DNA from: Croceivirga lutea | GTDB taxonomy: Bacteria > Bacteroidota > Bacteroidia > Flavobacteriales > Flavobacteriaceae | DNA: 64,000 nt | Assembly (NCBI RefSeq): GCF_014235875.1 | Contig: NZ_JACJUK010000006.1 | Span: 124,001 to 188,000, forward strand | Reading direction: 5' to 3' | Part shown: positions 33,978 to 42,361 of the stretch, piece after piece | Layout of the letters: each line of letters begins with the position of its first letter | How positions within the stretch are numbered: the first letter of the stretch is position 1 | Position numbers and translations under genes: made by a program | The notes under the pieces: generated by a model | Seen by the model: only the letters and a program-made list of their open reading frames with translations | The model's database searches: none | What the model was told of the DNA's origin: nothing

Positions 33978-35648
33978 TTATGCTAGCATTGTTACTGGAT
34001 TTTCTAAATAAGCTCTTAACGTTTGTAAAAACTGAGCTCCTGTTGCACCATCAACAGTTCTATGGTCACATGCCAAGGTTATTTTCATTGTATTACCAAC
34101 TACAATTTGACCATTTTTAACCACAGGCTTTTCTACAATTGCACCTACTGAAAGTATTGCTGAGTTAGGTTGATTAATGATAGAAGTAAATTCTAAAATA
34201 CCAAACATACCTAAGTTAGAAACTGTAAATGTGCTGCCTTCCATTTCGTCTGGCTTAATTTTTTTATTCCTAGCCCTACCTGCCAAATCTTTTACTGATG
34301 CTCCAATTTGAGTTAAACTCATTTGGTCTGCAAATTTAAGAACTGGCACTACCAAACCTTCATCAACGGCAACTGCAACACCCATATGCACATGGTGATT
34401 GACTATCGTTGTATCGTTATTCCATGAAGTGTTTACTTGCGGATGCTTTTTAAGCGCCATTGCACAAGCTTTTAAAACCATATCATTAAAAGACACCTTA
34501 GTATCTGGTAGACCATTAATGTGTGCTCTAGAAGCCTTGGCATTCTCCATATCTACTTCAATGGTTAAGTAATAATGTGGAGCAGAGAATTTAGATTCGC
34601 TTAAGCGCTTAGCAATAACTTTACGCATTTGAGAATTCTTTGTTTCTTCTCTATGCTCTTCACCAACAGGTAAATTTATTGGTGCAACCGAAGCAGCCAC
34701 CGCTGAACTTGAACTCTCTTTTGCAGGAGTAGCTTGTGCTGACGGCACAGCTTGTGCGGAACCTTTAAAATTCTCAATATCTTTTTTTACAATTCTACCA
34801 TTTTCACCCGAACCTGATACTTGAGCTAAATCTATACCTTTATCTTCTGCCATTTTTTTAGCTAATGGCGAAGCAAAAATTCGCTTAGTATCTTGAGTCG
34901 TAGTATTTGTTTTTGTTTCTGCAGTACTTTCTTCCTTTGATTCTGATTTTTCTGAAGCTGAATCATGAGTAGAAGTGGTAGAAGCATCTTCACCAGAAGC
35001 GTAGGCTTTTAATACGGCATCAACATCTGTACCTTCTGGACCAATAATAGCTAATAAAGAATCAACAGGAGCTCCTTCCCCTTCTTGAATACCTATATGT
35101 AATAGGTTCCCAGAATAGAAAGACTCAAATTCCATGGTAGCCTTATCCGTTTCAATTTCTGCTAAAATATCTCCTTCTTCAACAGTATCTCCAACGCTTT
35201 TTAACCAAGAGGCTACAGTACCTTCTTCCATAGTATCACTCAAACGAGGCATAGTTACCACCTCAACACCTTCTGGCATTGCAGTAGCTTCTGAAGCGGA
35301 TGAATTTGAAGTTTCTTCCTTGGCTGCAGACGAATTTGATTCTATATTTTCTTCTGAACTTTCTTCAGATGAAGTAGAAGCTCCATTTAATAGTGCCGAA
35401 ATATCTTCACCTTCATCACCAATGATAGCTAATAAGCTATCTACTGGAGCGCCATCACCTTCTTGCACACCAATATGTAATAAGGTCCCCTCATGGAAAG
35501 ATTCAAATTCCATGGTGGCTTTATCGGTTTCTATTTCAGCTAAAATATCTCCTTCTTCTATTTTATCACCTACGTTTTTAAGCCATTTAGCCACGGTACC
35601 TTCTTCCATGGTATCACTCAAACGAGGCATATTTACAACTTGTGCCAT
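33978..35648 (-). CDS. pyruvate dehydrogenase complex E2, dihydrolipoamide acetyltransferase
   Basis: A 556-residue E2. Two lipoyl domains (about residues 1-80 and 130-210), each with the lipoylated Lys in ETDKATMEFES, are joined by Ser/Glu/Thr-rich linkers. Then come the E1/E3-binding domain (FASPLAKKMAEDKGIDL, about 258-295) and the catalytic acetyltransferase domain with the active-site His in LACDHRTVDGA. It forms the core of the complex that turns pyruvate into acetyl-CoA. The gene starts 3 bases after the E1alpha stop. The two lipoyl segments are also very similar at DNA level, suggesting a duplication within the gene. Confidence 0.96.
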   Translation of the reverse strand: MAQVVNMPRLSDTMEEGTVAKWLKNVGDKIEEGDILAEIETDKATMEFESFHEGTLLHIGVQEGDGAPVDSLLAIIGDEGEDISALLNGASTSSEESSEENIESNSSAAKEETSNSSASEATAMPEGVEVVTMPRLSDTMEEGTVASWLKSVGDTVEEGDILAEIETDKATMEFESFYSGNLLHIGIQEGEGAPVDSLLAIIGPEGTDVDAVLKAYASGEDASTTSTHDSASEKSESKEESTAETKTNTTTQDTKRIFASPLAKKMAEDKGIDLAQVSGSGENGRIVKKDIENFKGSAQAVPSAQATPAKESSSSAVAASVAPINLPVGEEHREETKNSQMRKVIAKRLSESKFSAPHYYLTIEVDMENAKASRAHINGLPDTKVSFNDMVLKACAMALKKHPQVNTSWNNDTTIVNHHVHMGVAVAVDEGLVVPVLKFADQMSLTQIGASVKDLAGRARNKKIKPDEMEGSTFTVSNLGMFGILEFTSIINQPNSAILSVGAIVEKPVVKNGQIVVGNTMKITLACDHRTVDGATGAQFLQTLRAYLENPVTMLA

Positions 35649-35651
35649 TTT

Positions 35652-36650
35652 TTATAATTTGTGTGGAATAAATGGATAATTTTCTTGCTCGTAAACAGTA
35701 TCGTATAACTGTTCTATTGGAGGAAAATCTGAATCTTCTGCAAATTTCTCACATTCTTTTACCAAATCTTTAACCCTTTTATCCATTTCTTTAATCTCCT
35801 CCTCAGTTGCGTAATTCTTTTCTAGAAGAACGTCTTTTACTTGGGTAATTGGGTCTATTTTTTTGTACTCTTCAACCTCTTCTTTAGTTCTATAATGTTG
35901 CGCATCTGACATTGAGTGCCCACGATAACGATACGTTTTCATTTCTAAGAATGTTGGCCCACCGCCTGTTCTGGCTCTTTCTATAGCAACATCAACCTCT
36001 TTGGCAACGGCAGCAGGGTCCATACCATCAACATCTGTACAAGGCATTTCATAACCTAAACCTAATTTCCAAATTTCAGTGGTGTGAGCAGTTCTTGCTA
36101 CTGAAGTTCCCATTGCATACCCATTATTTTCACAAATAAATACAACCGGTAATTGCCAAAGCATTGCTAAGTTAAAAGCTTCATGTAATGAACCTTGTCT
36201 TACAGCACCATCACCCATGTAACATAAGGTAACGGCATCTCTTTTAAAGTACTTATCTGCAAAAGCAAGACCAGCCCCTAAAGGAATTTGTCCTCCAACA
36301 ATACCATGACCGCCGTAAAAACGGTGCTCTTTTGAGAAAATATGCATTGAACCCCCCATGCCCTTAGAAGTTCCTGTTACCTTACCATAAAGTTCAGCCA
36401 TCACTTTTTTAGGGTCTACACCCATACCAATTGGCTGCACGTGATTTCTGTACGCAGTAATCATTCTATCTTTAGTCAAGTCCATTGCATGTAATGAACC
36501 TGCTAAAACGGCCTCTTGACCATTATACAGGTGCAAGAATCCACGAACTTTTTGCTGAATATAAACTGCTGCTAACTTGTCTTCGAACTTACGCCAGAAG
36601 AGCATGTCTTCATACCATTTAAGGTAAACTTCTTTGGTGATTTTTTTCAT
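35652..36650 (-). CDS. pdhA: pyruvate dehydrogenase E1 component, alpha subunit
   Basis: A 332-residue thiamine pyrophosphate enzyme subunit of the alpha/beta type. The TPP motif GDGAVRQGSLHEAFNLA...ENNGYAMGTS is visible, as is the phosphorylation-loop region RYRGHSMSDAQHYR. It works with an E1 beta subunit that is not encoded in the window, and with the E2 encoded directly downstream. Cytidine deaminase lies upstream on the same strand with a 78-base gap. Confidence 0.96.
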   Translation of the reverse strand: MKKITKEVYLKWYEDMLFWRKFEDKLAAVYIQQKVRGFLHLYNGQEAVLAGSLHAMDLTKDRMITAYRNHVQPIGMGVDPKKVMAELYGKVTGTSKGMGGSMHIFSKEHRFYGGHGIVGGQIPLGAGLAFADKYFKRDAVTLCYMGDGAVRQGSLHEAFNLAMLWQLPVVFICENNGYAMGTSVARTAHTTEIWKLGLGYEMPCTDVDGMDPAAVAKEVDVAIERARTGGGPTFLEMKTYRYRGHSMSDAQHYRTKEEVEEYKKIDPITQVKDVLLEKNYATEEEIKEMDKRVKDLVKECEKFAEDSDFPPIEQLYDTVYEQENYPFIPHKL

Positions 36651-36728
36651 TAAGCTGAATATTTTCTAAATCCTCTGGTTTGAGGAATGACAAAAATACG
36701 TATATATCTTTTCTAGAGAAAAAATAGG

Positions 36729-37220
36729 TTAGCTTTCAGACAAAAAAGTACTATCAAATGAGAGCGGTAACAAATCTGCAATAGCATTACAGACTAAAAT
36801 ATCTCCTTTTTCGCCTTGCAAAATTATTTTGATTGGGCTTTTTTGCTTGTGTTCATATTCTGCAATTGCTTGTCTACAATTACCACAAGGTGCTGCTGGT
36901 CTATTTACTATATACTCCTTTGAAGCTGCACTAATGGCTACTGCTTTAATTTCAATATTTGGATATTTTGCTCCCGCATAAAAAATTGCAACTCTTTCAG
37001 CACAAAGGCCTGATGGATAAGAGGCATTTTCTTGATTATTACCAATTACGACTTCGCCGTTTTCTAAAAGAACTGCGGCACCTACTTGAAACTTTGAATA
37101 GGGCGCATAAGCATTTTCTCTAGATGCAATGGCAATACCTAATAAGCTTTTTAAATCCTCAGTAAGTGTTTTTGATTCTTGATGTACTTCAATTTCAAAT
37201 TCTATTTTTCTCTTTTCCAT
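36729..37220 (-). CDS. cdd: cytidine deaminase
   Basis: A 163-residue zinc enzyme of pyrimidine salvage, converting cytidine or deoxycytidine to uridine forms. Zinc and catalytic motifs: CAERVAIF (Cys and Glu) and PCGNCRQAI (two Cys). ATG 37220 is preferred: an in-frame ATG at 37262 lies inside the porV terminator hairpin, and a -7 box at 37236-37243 sits between the two. In related flavobacteria cdd also lies near pdhA and porV, from memory. Confidence 0.94.
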   Translation of the reverse strand: MEKRKIEFEIEVHQESKTLTEDLKSLLGIAIASRENAYAPYSKFQVGAAVLLENGEVVIGNNQENASYPSGLCAERVAIFYAGAKYPNIEIKAVAISAASKEYIVNRPAAPCGNCRQAIAEYEHKQKSPIKIILQGEKGDILVCNAIADLLPLSFDSTFLSES

Positions 37221-37235
37221 TGATAGCAATATGTT

Positions 37236-37243
37236 CAAAAATA
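37236..37243 (-). promoter_or_regulatory. -7 box for cdd
   Basis: The minus strand reads TATTTTTG (TAnnTTTG), 16 bases upstream of ATG 37220 and just past the porV terminator. Confidence 0.55.
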
Positions 37244-37270
37244 AAAAACCCCAGACATACATCTGGGGTT
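37243..37270 (-). terminator. terminator after porV
   Basis: Arms 37247-37255 and 37262-37270 (AACCCCAGA and TCTGGGGTT) with a 6-base loop. The A-run at 37243-37248 gives a T-run on the minus strand. It lies 21 bases past the porV stop. Confidence 0.85.
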
Positions 37271-37290
37271 CCTATTTTAATTTTTACTTC

Positions 37291-38433
37291 TTAATCGTTA
37301 TAAAACTCTTCTCCAAAATTGAATGTCAAAGAAAAACGCAATGTATTTTCTAATGGATTTCTAACTTGAGAAGTTGAGAACAAATAAGATAAATCTATTT
37401 GCGCAGTCTTGAACTTAAATCCAGCCCCGATTGTGGCAAACTGCCTAGCACCTTTTTCTGGACTTTCATTAAAATATCCTGCTCTTACCATAAAAGCATT
37501 CTGATATTTATACTCTGCACCCAACGCCCAAGTGGTTTCTTTTAATTCTTCTGAAAAACCATCAGGAGCATCTCCAAAAGACTCAAACACACCATTAAAG
37601 AAACTAACGTTTTGGTATTCTGTATTATCTTCAGAATCAATATCGCCATCACCATCAAAATCTCTAGGGGTTGGCACTAACAACTTATTAAATTCTGTAT
37701 ACAAACCTAAAACATTGTCCTGGTCAAGAATAAAGTCAAAACCAGCTCCAAATTTTAGGTTAGTTGGTAAAAAGTTTTCTTGTCCATTTTCATCATATTG
37801 GATTTTACCACCTAAGTTTGATAAGTTGAAACCTGCTCTCCATCTACCATCAAAAGCATTGTATGCAATTTCTCTAGATTGATAAAACCCTGCGATATCA
37901 ACAGCAAAAGCATTTGCTGCCTGAGAGTCTTGGGTACCATCTTGAAAACGTAAATTTGAACTTATAAAACGACCACCAACGGCCATAGAGAAAGTTTCAC
38001 TTAATTTTAAAGAATACGAACCATCTAAAGAAAATTCATTTGGTTTAACTGTGGTTGGGGTGTCATCAAAAGTTTGTCTTAACTCAATTTCACCTAATCC
38101 AAAATAACGAAGACTTACTGCAAAGGCGCTTCTTTCGTTTAATTTATTGTAATAACTAGCATTTAATAGTGCAATATCTGTGACTATACTTTCTAAATAC
38201 GGAGTATAACTAGCACCAATACCCATTTTACGTTCTGCAAAAGCAAATTTTGCTGGGTTCCATTGCTGACTAAAAGCATCTACTGATGTAGCCACACCCA
38301 TTTCACCCATACCAGCGGCACGAGCATCTGAAGAAATATTTAAAAAGGGGACTGCAGTTGTAATAACCCGCTCTTGTTGTGATGATACCTTAACAACTAG
38401 TAACAGGCTCACTAATAGTAGTAAGTTTTTCAT
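37291..38433 (-). CDS. porV: type IX secretion system outer membrane protein PorV (LptO)
   Basis: A 380-residue outer-membrane beta-barrel of the type IX secretion system. The signal peptide ends near VKVSSQ. The start of the mature protein (TTAVPFLNISSDARAAGMGEMGVAT) and the EFYND/NFGEEF end are typical. PorV shuttles CTD-bearing cargo from the translocon to the PorU sortase at the cell surface. In Flavobacterium johnsoniae, from memory, porU lies directly between gldJ and porV; here porV is divergent from gldJ with only 333 bases between. Confidence 0.94.
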   Translation of the reverse strand: MKNLLLLVSLLLVVKVSSQQERVITTAVPFLNISSDARAAGMGEMGVATSVDAFSQQWNPAKFAFAERKMGIGASYTPYLESIVTDIALLNASYYNKLNERSAFAVSLRYFGLGEIELRQTFDDTPTTVKPNEFSLDGSYSLKLSETFSMAVGGRFISSNLRFQDGTQDSQAANAFAVDIAGFYQSREIAYNAFDGRWRAGFNLSNLGGKIQYDENGQENFLPTNLKFGAGFDFILDQDNVLGLYTEFNKLLVPTPRDFDGDGDIDSEDNTEYQNVSFFNGVFESFGDAPDGFSEELKETTWALGAEYKYQNAFMVRAGYFNESPEKGARQFATIGAGFKFKTAQIDLSYLFSTSQVRNPLENTLRFSLTFNFGEEFYND

Positions 38434-38766
38434 TTTATCATTTTAATTAAAGTGTACTAAGGTCTAAAGTTTGTATTATTCTCGTTACAATTATTAGACA
38501 TAATACCTTAAAACGCGTTTTTTTACGTATTGTTATTTTGATTTCATCTTTTTTTTAGGATTGTATATTTTTTTTCATTTTTTCATAAAAACCATACTAA
38601 TCACAAAAAAGTGGCGTTCACTAAAAGGTCAATCCTGAAAAAGGATATGGTTAAATTACATTACGGATAAAATATTATCCAAACCTTTTCGTTTTAAAGG
38701 CGAGAACTAATATCAAAATAAATTAAAGTAGTCGATAATATCGATTTTTTGAACTCAAGTCCTATT
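38434..38766. other. divergent intergenic region between porV and gldJ
   Basis: 333 bases, strongly A+T-rich, holding the promoters of two T9SS/gliding genes. I see an inverted repeat GGATAA/TTATCC at 38665-38680 and a nearby ATCC/GGAT pair around 38631-38646. There is no open frame that could be porU or a remnant of it, and no perfect TAnnTTTG box in the right place for either gene. Confidence 0.5.
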
Positions 38767-40431
38767 ATGAAAAAACACTTATTTAAAGTTGTGATTTCTT
38801 GTGCTGTCATTGCAGGCGGCGTTACAAGTTGTTCAAAGTCTTCTTCCTCTTCCTCTAAAAATGTATCTAGAGCAACAGGGTGGAAAATTAATTCCAAAGA
38901 AGGTGGTTTTGAATACAATTCTGATTTTAAAGAACAAGAAACACCACCGGGAACAGTATTTATTGAAGGAGGAACTTTCACTAAAGGAAAGGTTCAAGAT
39001 GATATCATGCATGATTGGAACAATACTCCAACTCAACAACATGTACAATCTTTTTACATGGATGAGACTGAGGTAACCAATAAGATGTATATGGAGTACC
39101 TTGATTACCTTAAAAAGGTATATCCGCCAGAAAATCCTAAATATGAAAATATTTATAAAGGTGCTTTACCAGATACTTTGGTTTGGAGAAACCGTTTAGG
39201 TTTTAACGAAACTATGACATACAACTACCTAAGACATCCTGCGTATGCAGAATATCCTGTAGTTGGTGTAAATTGGGTACAAGCTACGCAATATGCCGAA
39301 TGGAGAACAGACCGTGTTAATGAGATTAGATTGGTAGAAGAAGGTTTCTTAGCCGAAGAAGCTATGTATGCGCCTTTAACTGGAGAAACAGAAGGTACCT
39401 TTAGCACTGAAGCTTACTTAAACAATCCTGAATCTGTTTATAGAGGACAAATAGATTCGTTGCAAGGAAAACAAAAGAAAGATTCTATAAACGTTTTTGC
39501 AAAAAGAAGTAGCGGTGTACTTAGTCCAGAATACCGTTTACCAACTGAAACGGAATGGGAATATGCTGCGCAAGCTCTTATTGGGTCAAGAGAATACAAT
39601 AACTACAGAGGTAGAAAAAAATATCCTTGGGAAGGAGATTACACTAGAAATGGTCAACGTGTTGGTCGTGGTGATCAATTAGCAAACTTTAAACAAGGTA
39701 AAGGTGATTATGGCGGTATTGCTGGATGGTCTGATGACGGTGCAGATATTACTGCAGAAGTAAAATCTTACAAACCAAATGATTTTGGTTTATACGATAT
39801 GGCAGGTAATGTTAGCGAATGGGTTGCAGATGTTTATAGACCTATTGTTGATGATCAAATTAGTGACTTCAACTACTATCGTGGAAACGTATTCACAAAA
39901 AAAGCAATTGGTGAAGACGGTAAAGTACAAGTGTTAGAAGACCAAATTGTTTACGACACCTTACCTAACGGAAAAATTGTTGCCATTAACTTACCTGGTG
40001 AAATTAAAGAAGTTGCTGTAGGTGAAGAAGAAACCTATTTAAGAACCAACTTTGATAAGAGTGATAACAGAGGCTACCGTGATGGTGACCCAGGTTCTTC
40101 GAGGTTCTTTGAGCGTTTTAGTGAAGACGAAGAGGAAGATCAAAGAAAAATGTATGATGCTCCAAGACATAAAGTGGAGCGTGATTCTTCTGGAAACCTT
40201 GTTCGCGAGTACGATACTTCTAACTATAGAACCTCATTAATTAACGACGAAACCAGAGTTTACAAAGGTGGTTCATGGAGAGACAGAGCTTATTGGTTAG
40301 ACCCCGCACAACGTAGATATCTACCACAATATATGGCTACTGATGATATCGGATTTAGATGTGCTATGTCTAGGGTTGGATCTAAGTCTAAATCTAAAAA
40401 CAAAACGGTTAGACACAAAAAGACCAGATAA
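38767..40431 (+). CDS. gldJ: gliding motility lipoprotein GldJ
   Basis: A 554-residue lipoprotein; the signal ends at GGVTSC with Cys22 lipidated. It contains an FGE-sulfatase (SUMF1-like) domain: FIEGGTFTKG, MDETEVTNKMYMEYL, GVNWVQATQYAEWR, YRLPTETEWEYAA, GLYDMAGNVSEWVADVY, VYKGGSWRD and DIGFRCA. GldJ is needed for gliding and stabilises the GldK/T9SS machinery. The C-terminus is basic (KSKSKNKTVRHKKTR). ATG 38767 is taken because the signal peptide starts there; an in-frame TTG lies 18 bases upstream. Confidence 0.95.
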   Translation: MKKHLFKVVISCAVIAGGVTSCSKSSSSSSKNVSRATGWKINSKEGGFEYNSDFKEQETPPGTVFIEGGTFTKGKVQDDIMHDWNNTPTQQHVQSFYMDETEVTNKMYMEYLDYLKKVYPPENPKYENIYKGALPDTLVWRNRLGFNETMTYNYLRHPAYAEYPVVGVNWVQATQYAEWRTDRVNEIRLVEEGFLAEEAMYAPLTGETEGTFSTEAYLNNPESVYRGQIDSLQGKQKKDSINVFAKRSSGVLSPEYRLPTETEWEYAAQALIGSREYNNYRGRKKYPWEGDYTRNGQRVGRGDQLANFKQGKGDYGGIAGWSDDGADITAEVKSYKPNDFGLYDMAGNVSEWVADVYRPIVDDQISDFNYYRGNVFTKKAIGEDGKVQVLEDQIVYDTLPNGKIVAINLPGEIKEVAVGEEETYLRTNFDKSDNRGYRDGDPGSSRFFERFSEDEEEDQRKMYDAPRHKVERDSSGNLVREYDTSNYRTSLINDETRVYKGGSWRDRAYWLDPAQRRYLPQYMATDDIGFRCAMSRVGSKSKSKNKTVRHKKTR

Positions 40432-40452
40432 CTTATAGTTCTAAAAATATTC

Positions 40453-40486
40453 AAAGCCTCAAACATTAGTTTGGGGCTTTTTTTTA
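40453..40486 (+). terminator. terminator after gldJ
   Basis: Arms 40453-40464 and 40469-40480 (AAAGCCTCAAAC with GTTTGGGGCTTT, one G-T wobble), followed by a T-run. murF starts only 11 bases after the T-run with no visible promoter, so some read-through is likely. Confidence 0.8.
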
Positions 40487-40496
40487 TCTTCCAGCC

Positions 40497-41771
40497 ATGA
40501 ATTTATCAGAGCTACATAGCATTTTTTTAAAGCATACTAGTGTTTCTACAGACACAAGAAAAGTTACTTACGGATGCATTTTTTTTGCATTAAAAGGACC
40601 AAACTTTAATGGTAATGCGTTTGCAAAAGAAGCCATAGAAAAAGGCGCTGCATACGCTATAATAGATGAAAAAGCTTATGCCTTAGCTGATAAAACTATT
40701 TTAGTTGATAACGTATTAGAGACCTTACAGAAACTAGCCATTTACCACCGAAACTTTTATAAAACCAAAGTATTATCGTTAACGGGAAGTAATGGAAAAA
40801 CTACAACAAAAGAACTCACTAACACGGTTCTGAAAAAATCTTATACTACGATTGCCACCAAAGGCAATCTTAATAATCATATTGGTGTTCCTTTAACCTT
40901 ACTATCAATAACTGAAGAAACTGAAATCGCAATTGTAGAAATGGGTGCAAATCATCAAGGAGAAATTGCTTTTTTAAGCGGATTAGCACAACCTGATTTT
41001 GGATATATAACTAATTTTGGCAAAGCTCATTTAGAAGGTTTTGGTGGAGTTGAAGGAGTAATTAAGGGCAAAAGTGAGTTGTACAACTATTTAATTGAAA
41101 ATAAAAAACAGATTTTCTTCAATGCAGATGACCCCATACAATTACAGAAATTAGCAACATACATTAAAAAATATGGATACAGTCAAAACAATCATGAGTA
41201 TTATCCAATAAAGTTTATTAATGCTAACCCTTTTGTAACTCTATCCTTTGAAGGACTTACCGTTAATACCAATTTAATTGGCACATACAATTTTCCAAAT
41301 TGTGCATCAGCAATTCTAATTGGAAAATATTTTAATGTACCTGCCGAAGAAATAAAACACGCTTTAGAAAATTATTATCCAAATAACAATCGTTCTCAAC
41401 TAATAACGGTTAAAGAACATCAAATAATATTGGATGCCTATAATGCTAACCCAACTAGCATGAAAGCAGCATTAGATAATTTTAATGCCATAGAAGCGGA
41501 TTCTAAAATTGCTTTTCTTGGTGACATGTTTGAGTTAGGTAATGATGCTGAACTAGAACATCAGCATATCGCAGATACACTTTTAAGTTTAGCACTAGAC
41601 AAGGTGTATTTGGTTGGCGAGAATTTTGCCAACACCACAACTAATTTTAAAACGTTTTCAAGTTTTGATGAATTTAAAAAATCTGTTGAATTATCAAATC
41701 TTCCTAAAAGTTCAATACTAATAAAAGGCTCAAGAGGTATGGCTATGGAGCGAATTTTGGAACTTTTATGA
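40497..41771 (+). CDS. murF: UDP-N-acetylmuramoyl-tripeptide--D-alanyl-D-alanine ligase
   Basis: A 424-residue Mur ligase that adds D-Ala-D-Ala to the UDP-MurNAc tripeptide in peptidoglycan synthesis. Visible are the N-terminal domain (STDTRKVTYGCIFFALKG), the P-loop LTGSNGKTTTKE, the carbamylated-Lys/ATP region NHIGVPLTLL...VEMGANHQGEI and the C-terminal DAYNANPTSMKAAL. It stands apart from the main mur/dcw cluster, as is common in Bacteroidota. It lies directly after the gldJ terminator. Confidence 0.96.
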   Translation: MNLSELHSIFLKHTSVSTDTRKVTYGCIFFALKGPNFNGNAFAKEAIEKGAAYAIIDEKAYALADKTILVDNVLETLQKLAIYHRNFYKTKVLSLTGSNGKTTTKELTNTVLKKSYTTIATKGNLNNHIGVPLTLLSITEETEIAIVEMGANHQGEIAFLSGLAQPDFGYITNFGKAHLEGFGGVEGVIKGKSELYNYLIENKKQIFFNADDPIQLQKLATYIKKYGYSQNNHEYYPIKFINANPFVTLSFEGLTVNTNLIGTYNFPNCASAILIGKYFNVPAEEIKHALENYYPNNNRSQLITVKEHQIILDAYNANPTSMKAALDNFNAIEADSKIAFLGDMFELGNDAELEHQHIADTLLSLALDKVYLVGENFANTTTNFKTFSSFDEFKKSVELSNLPKSSILIKGSRGMAMERILELL

Positions 41772-41877
41772 GCTATCTAAAACCGTAAGTCTTAAAAATA
41801 TTCTTCTAAGAGCCCTAAAAGATGATTTGTAGGTTCTGATTGTTGCAACATCACCATGGCAAAAAAGTTTGTTTTAC

Positions 41878-42288
41878 TTACCAGTCTCCGTATTCCGCAG
41901 AATTCTTGCTGGTTTCGTGTAAAACAATATGTAATAATTGACCTTCTTCTAAACTTGGTTTTAAAATATCATAAATGATTTTTACAAAATTTTCTGTTGA
42001 AGGCAATAGATTTTTAAATTCTGGGCAATCTTCATTTAAGTTCTTGTGGTCAAAGCGCTCCTCTATCTCATCTTTAATTAACTTACCCAACACCGCTAAA
42101 TCCATTACAAAACCAGTACTTTGGTCTACCTCTCCTCTTATTCTAACTTCTAAATCAAAATTATGACCATGATAGAACGGACTGTTGCATTTACCAAATA
42201 CGGCTACATTTTTTTCATCACTCCAATTCGGATTGTGCAATCTATGAGCTGCATTAAAATGGGCTTTTCTACAAATTGTGGCAATCAC
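41878..42288 (-). CDS. 6-pyruvoyl tetrahydropterin synthase / QueD family protein (PTPS-II-like motif)
   Basis: A 136-residue zinc enzyme of the PTPS/QueD family. Zinc ligands His15, His40 and His42 are visible; catalytic Cys34 lies in GKCNSPFYHGHNF. The Cys to HGH spacing is five residues, as in PTPS making tetrahydropterin, whereas QueD usually has three. It might therefore serve pterin rather than queuosine synthesis, or both. No other queuosine or pterin genes (queC, queE, folE) are near. The C-terminal HETSKNSAEY is the usual substrate-binding end. Confidence 0.88.
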   Translation of the reverse strand: MIATICRKAHFNAAHRLHNPNWSDEKNVAVFGKCNSPFYHGHNFDLEVRIRGEVDQSTGFVMDLAVLGKLIKDEIEERFDHKNLNEDCPEFKNLLPSTENFVKIIYDILKPSLEEGQLLHIVLHETSKNSAEYGDW

Positions 42289-42361
42289 CTCTTCTACTTT
42301 TAAATGAATTGCAAAATTACCCTAAAATCTGGCTTCAAAAAATTTACTCCAGTCAAAAAAG

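Noticed and set aside
35084-35648. Repeated DNA in the E2 gene as a mobile or CRISPR-like repeat
   Set aside because: It is explained by two lipoyl domains in one reading frame.
38694-38981. Minus-strand open frame over the gldJ start, as a possible porU remnant
   Set aside because: Its translation is low-complexity antisense of the GldJ signal and Ser-rich region and shows nothing like a C25 peptidase.
41792-41857. A 21-codon minus-strand frame (begins MVMLQQ, ends LLEEYF) in the murF-PTPS gap
   Set aside because: It looks protein-like, but it is too short, has no visible promoter and matches no family I know; it could be a remnant or chance.
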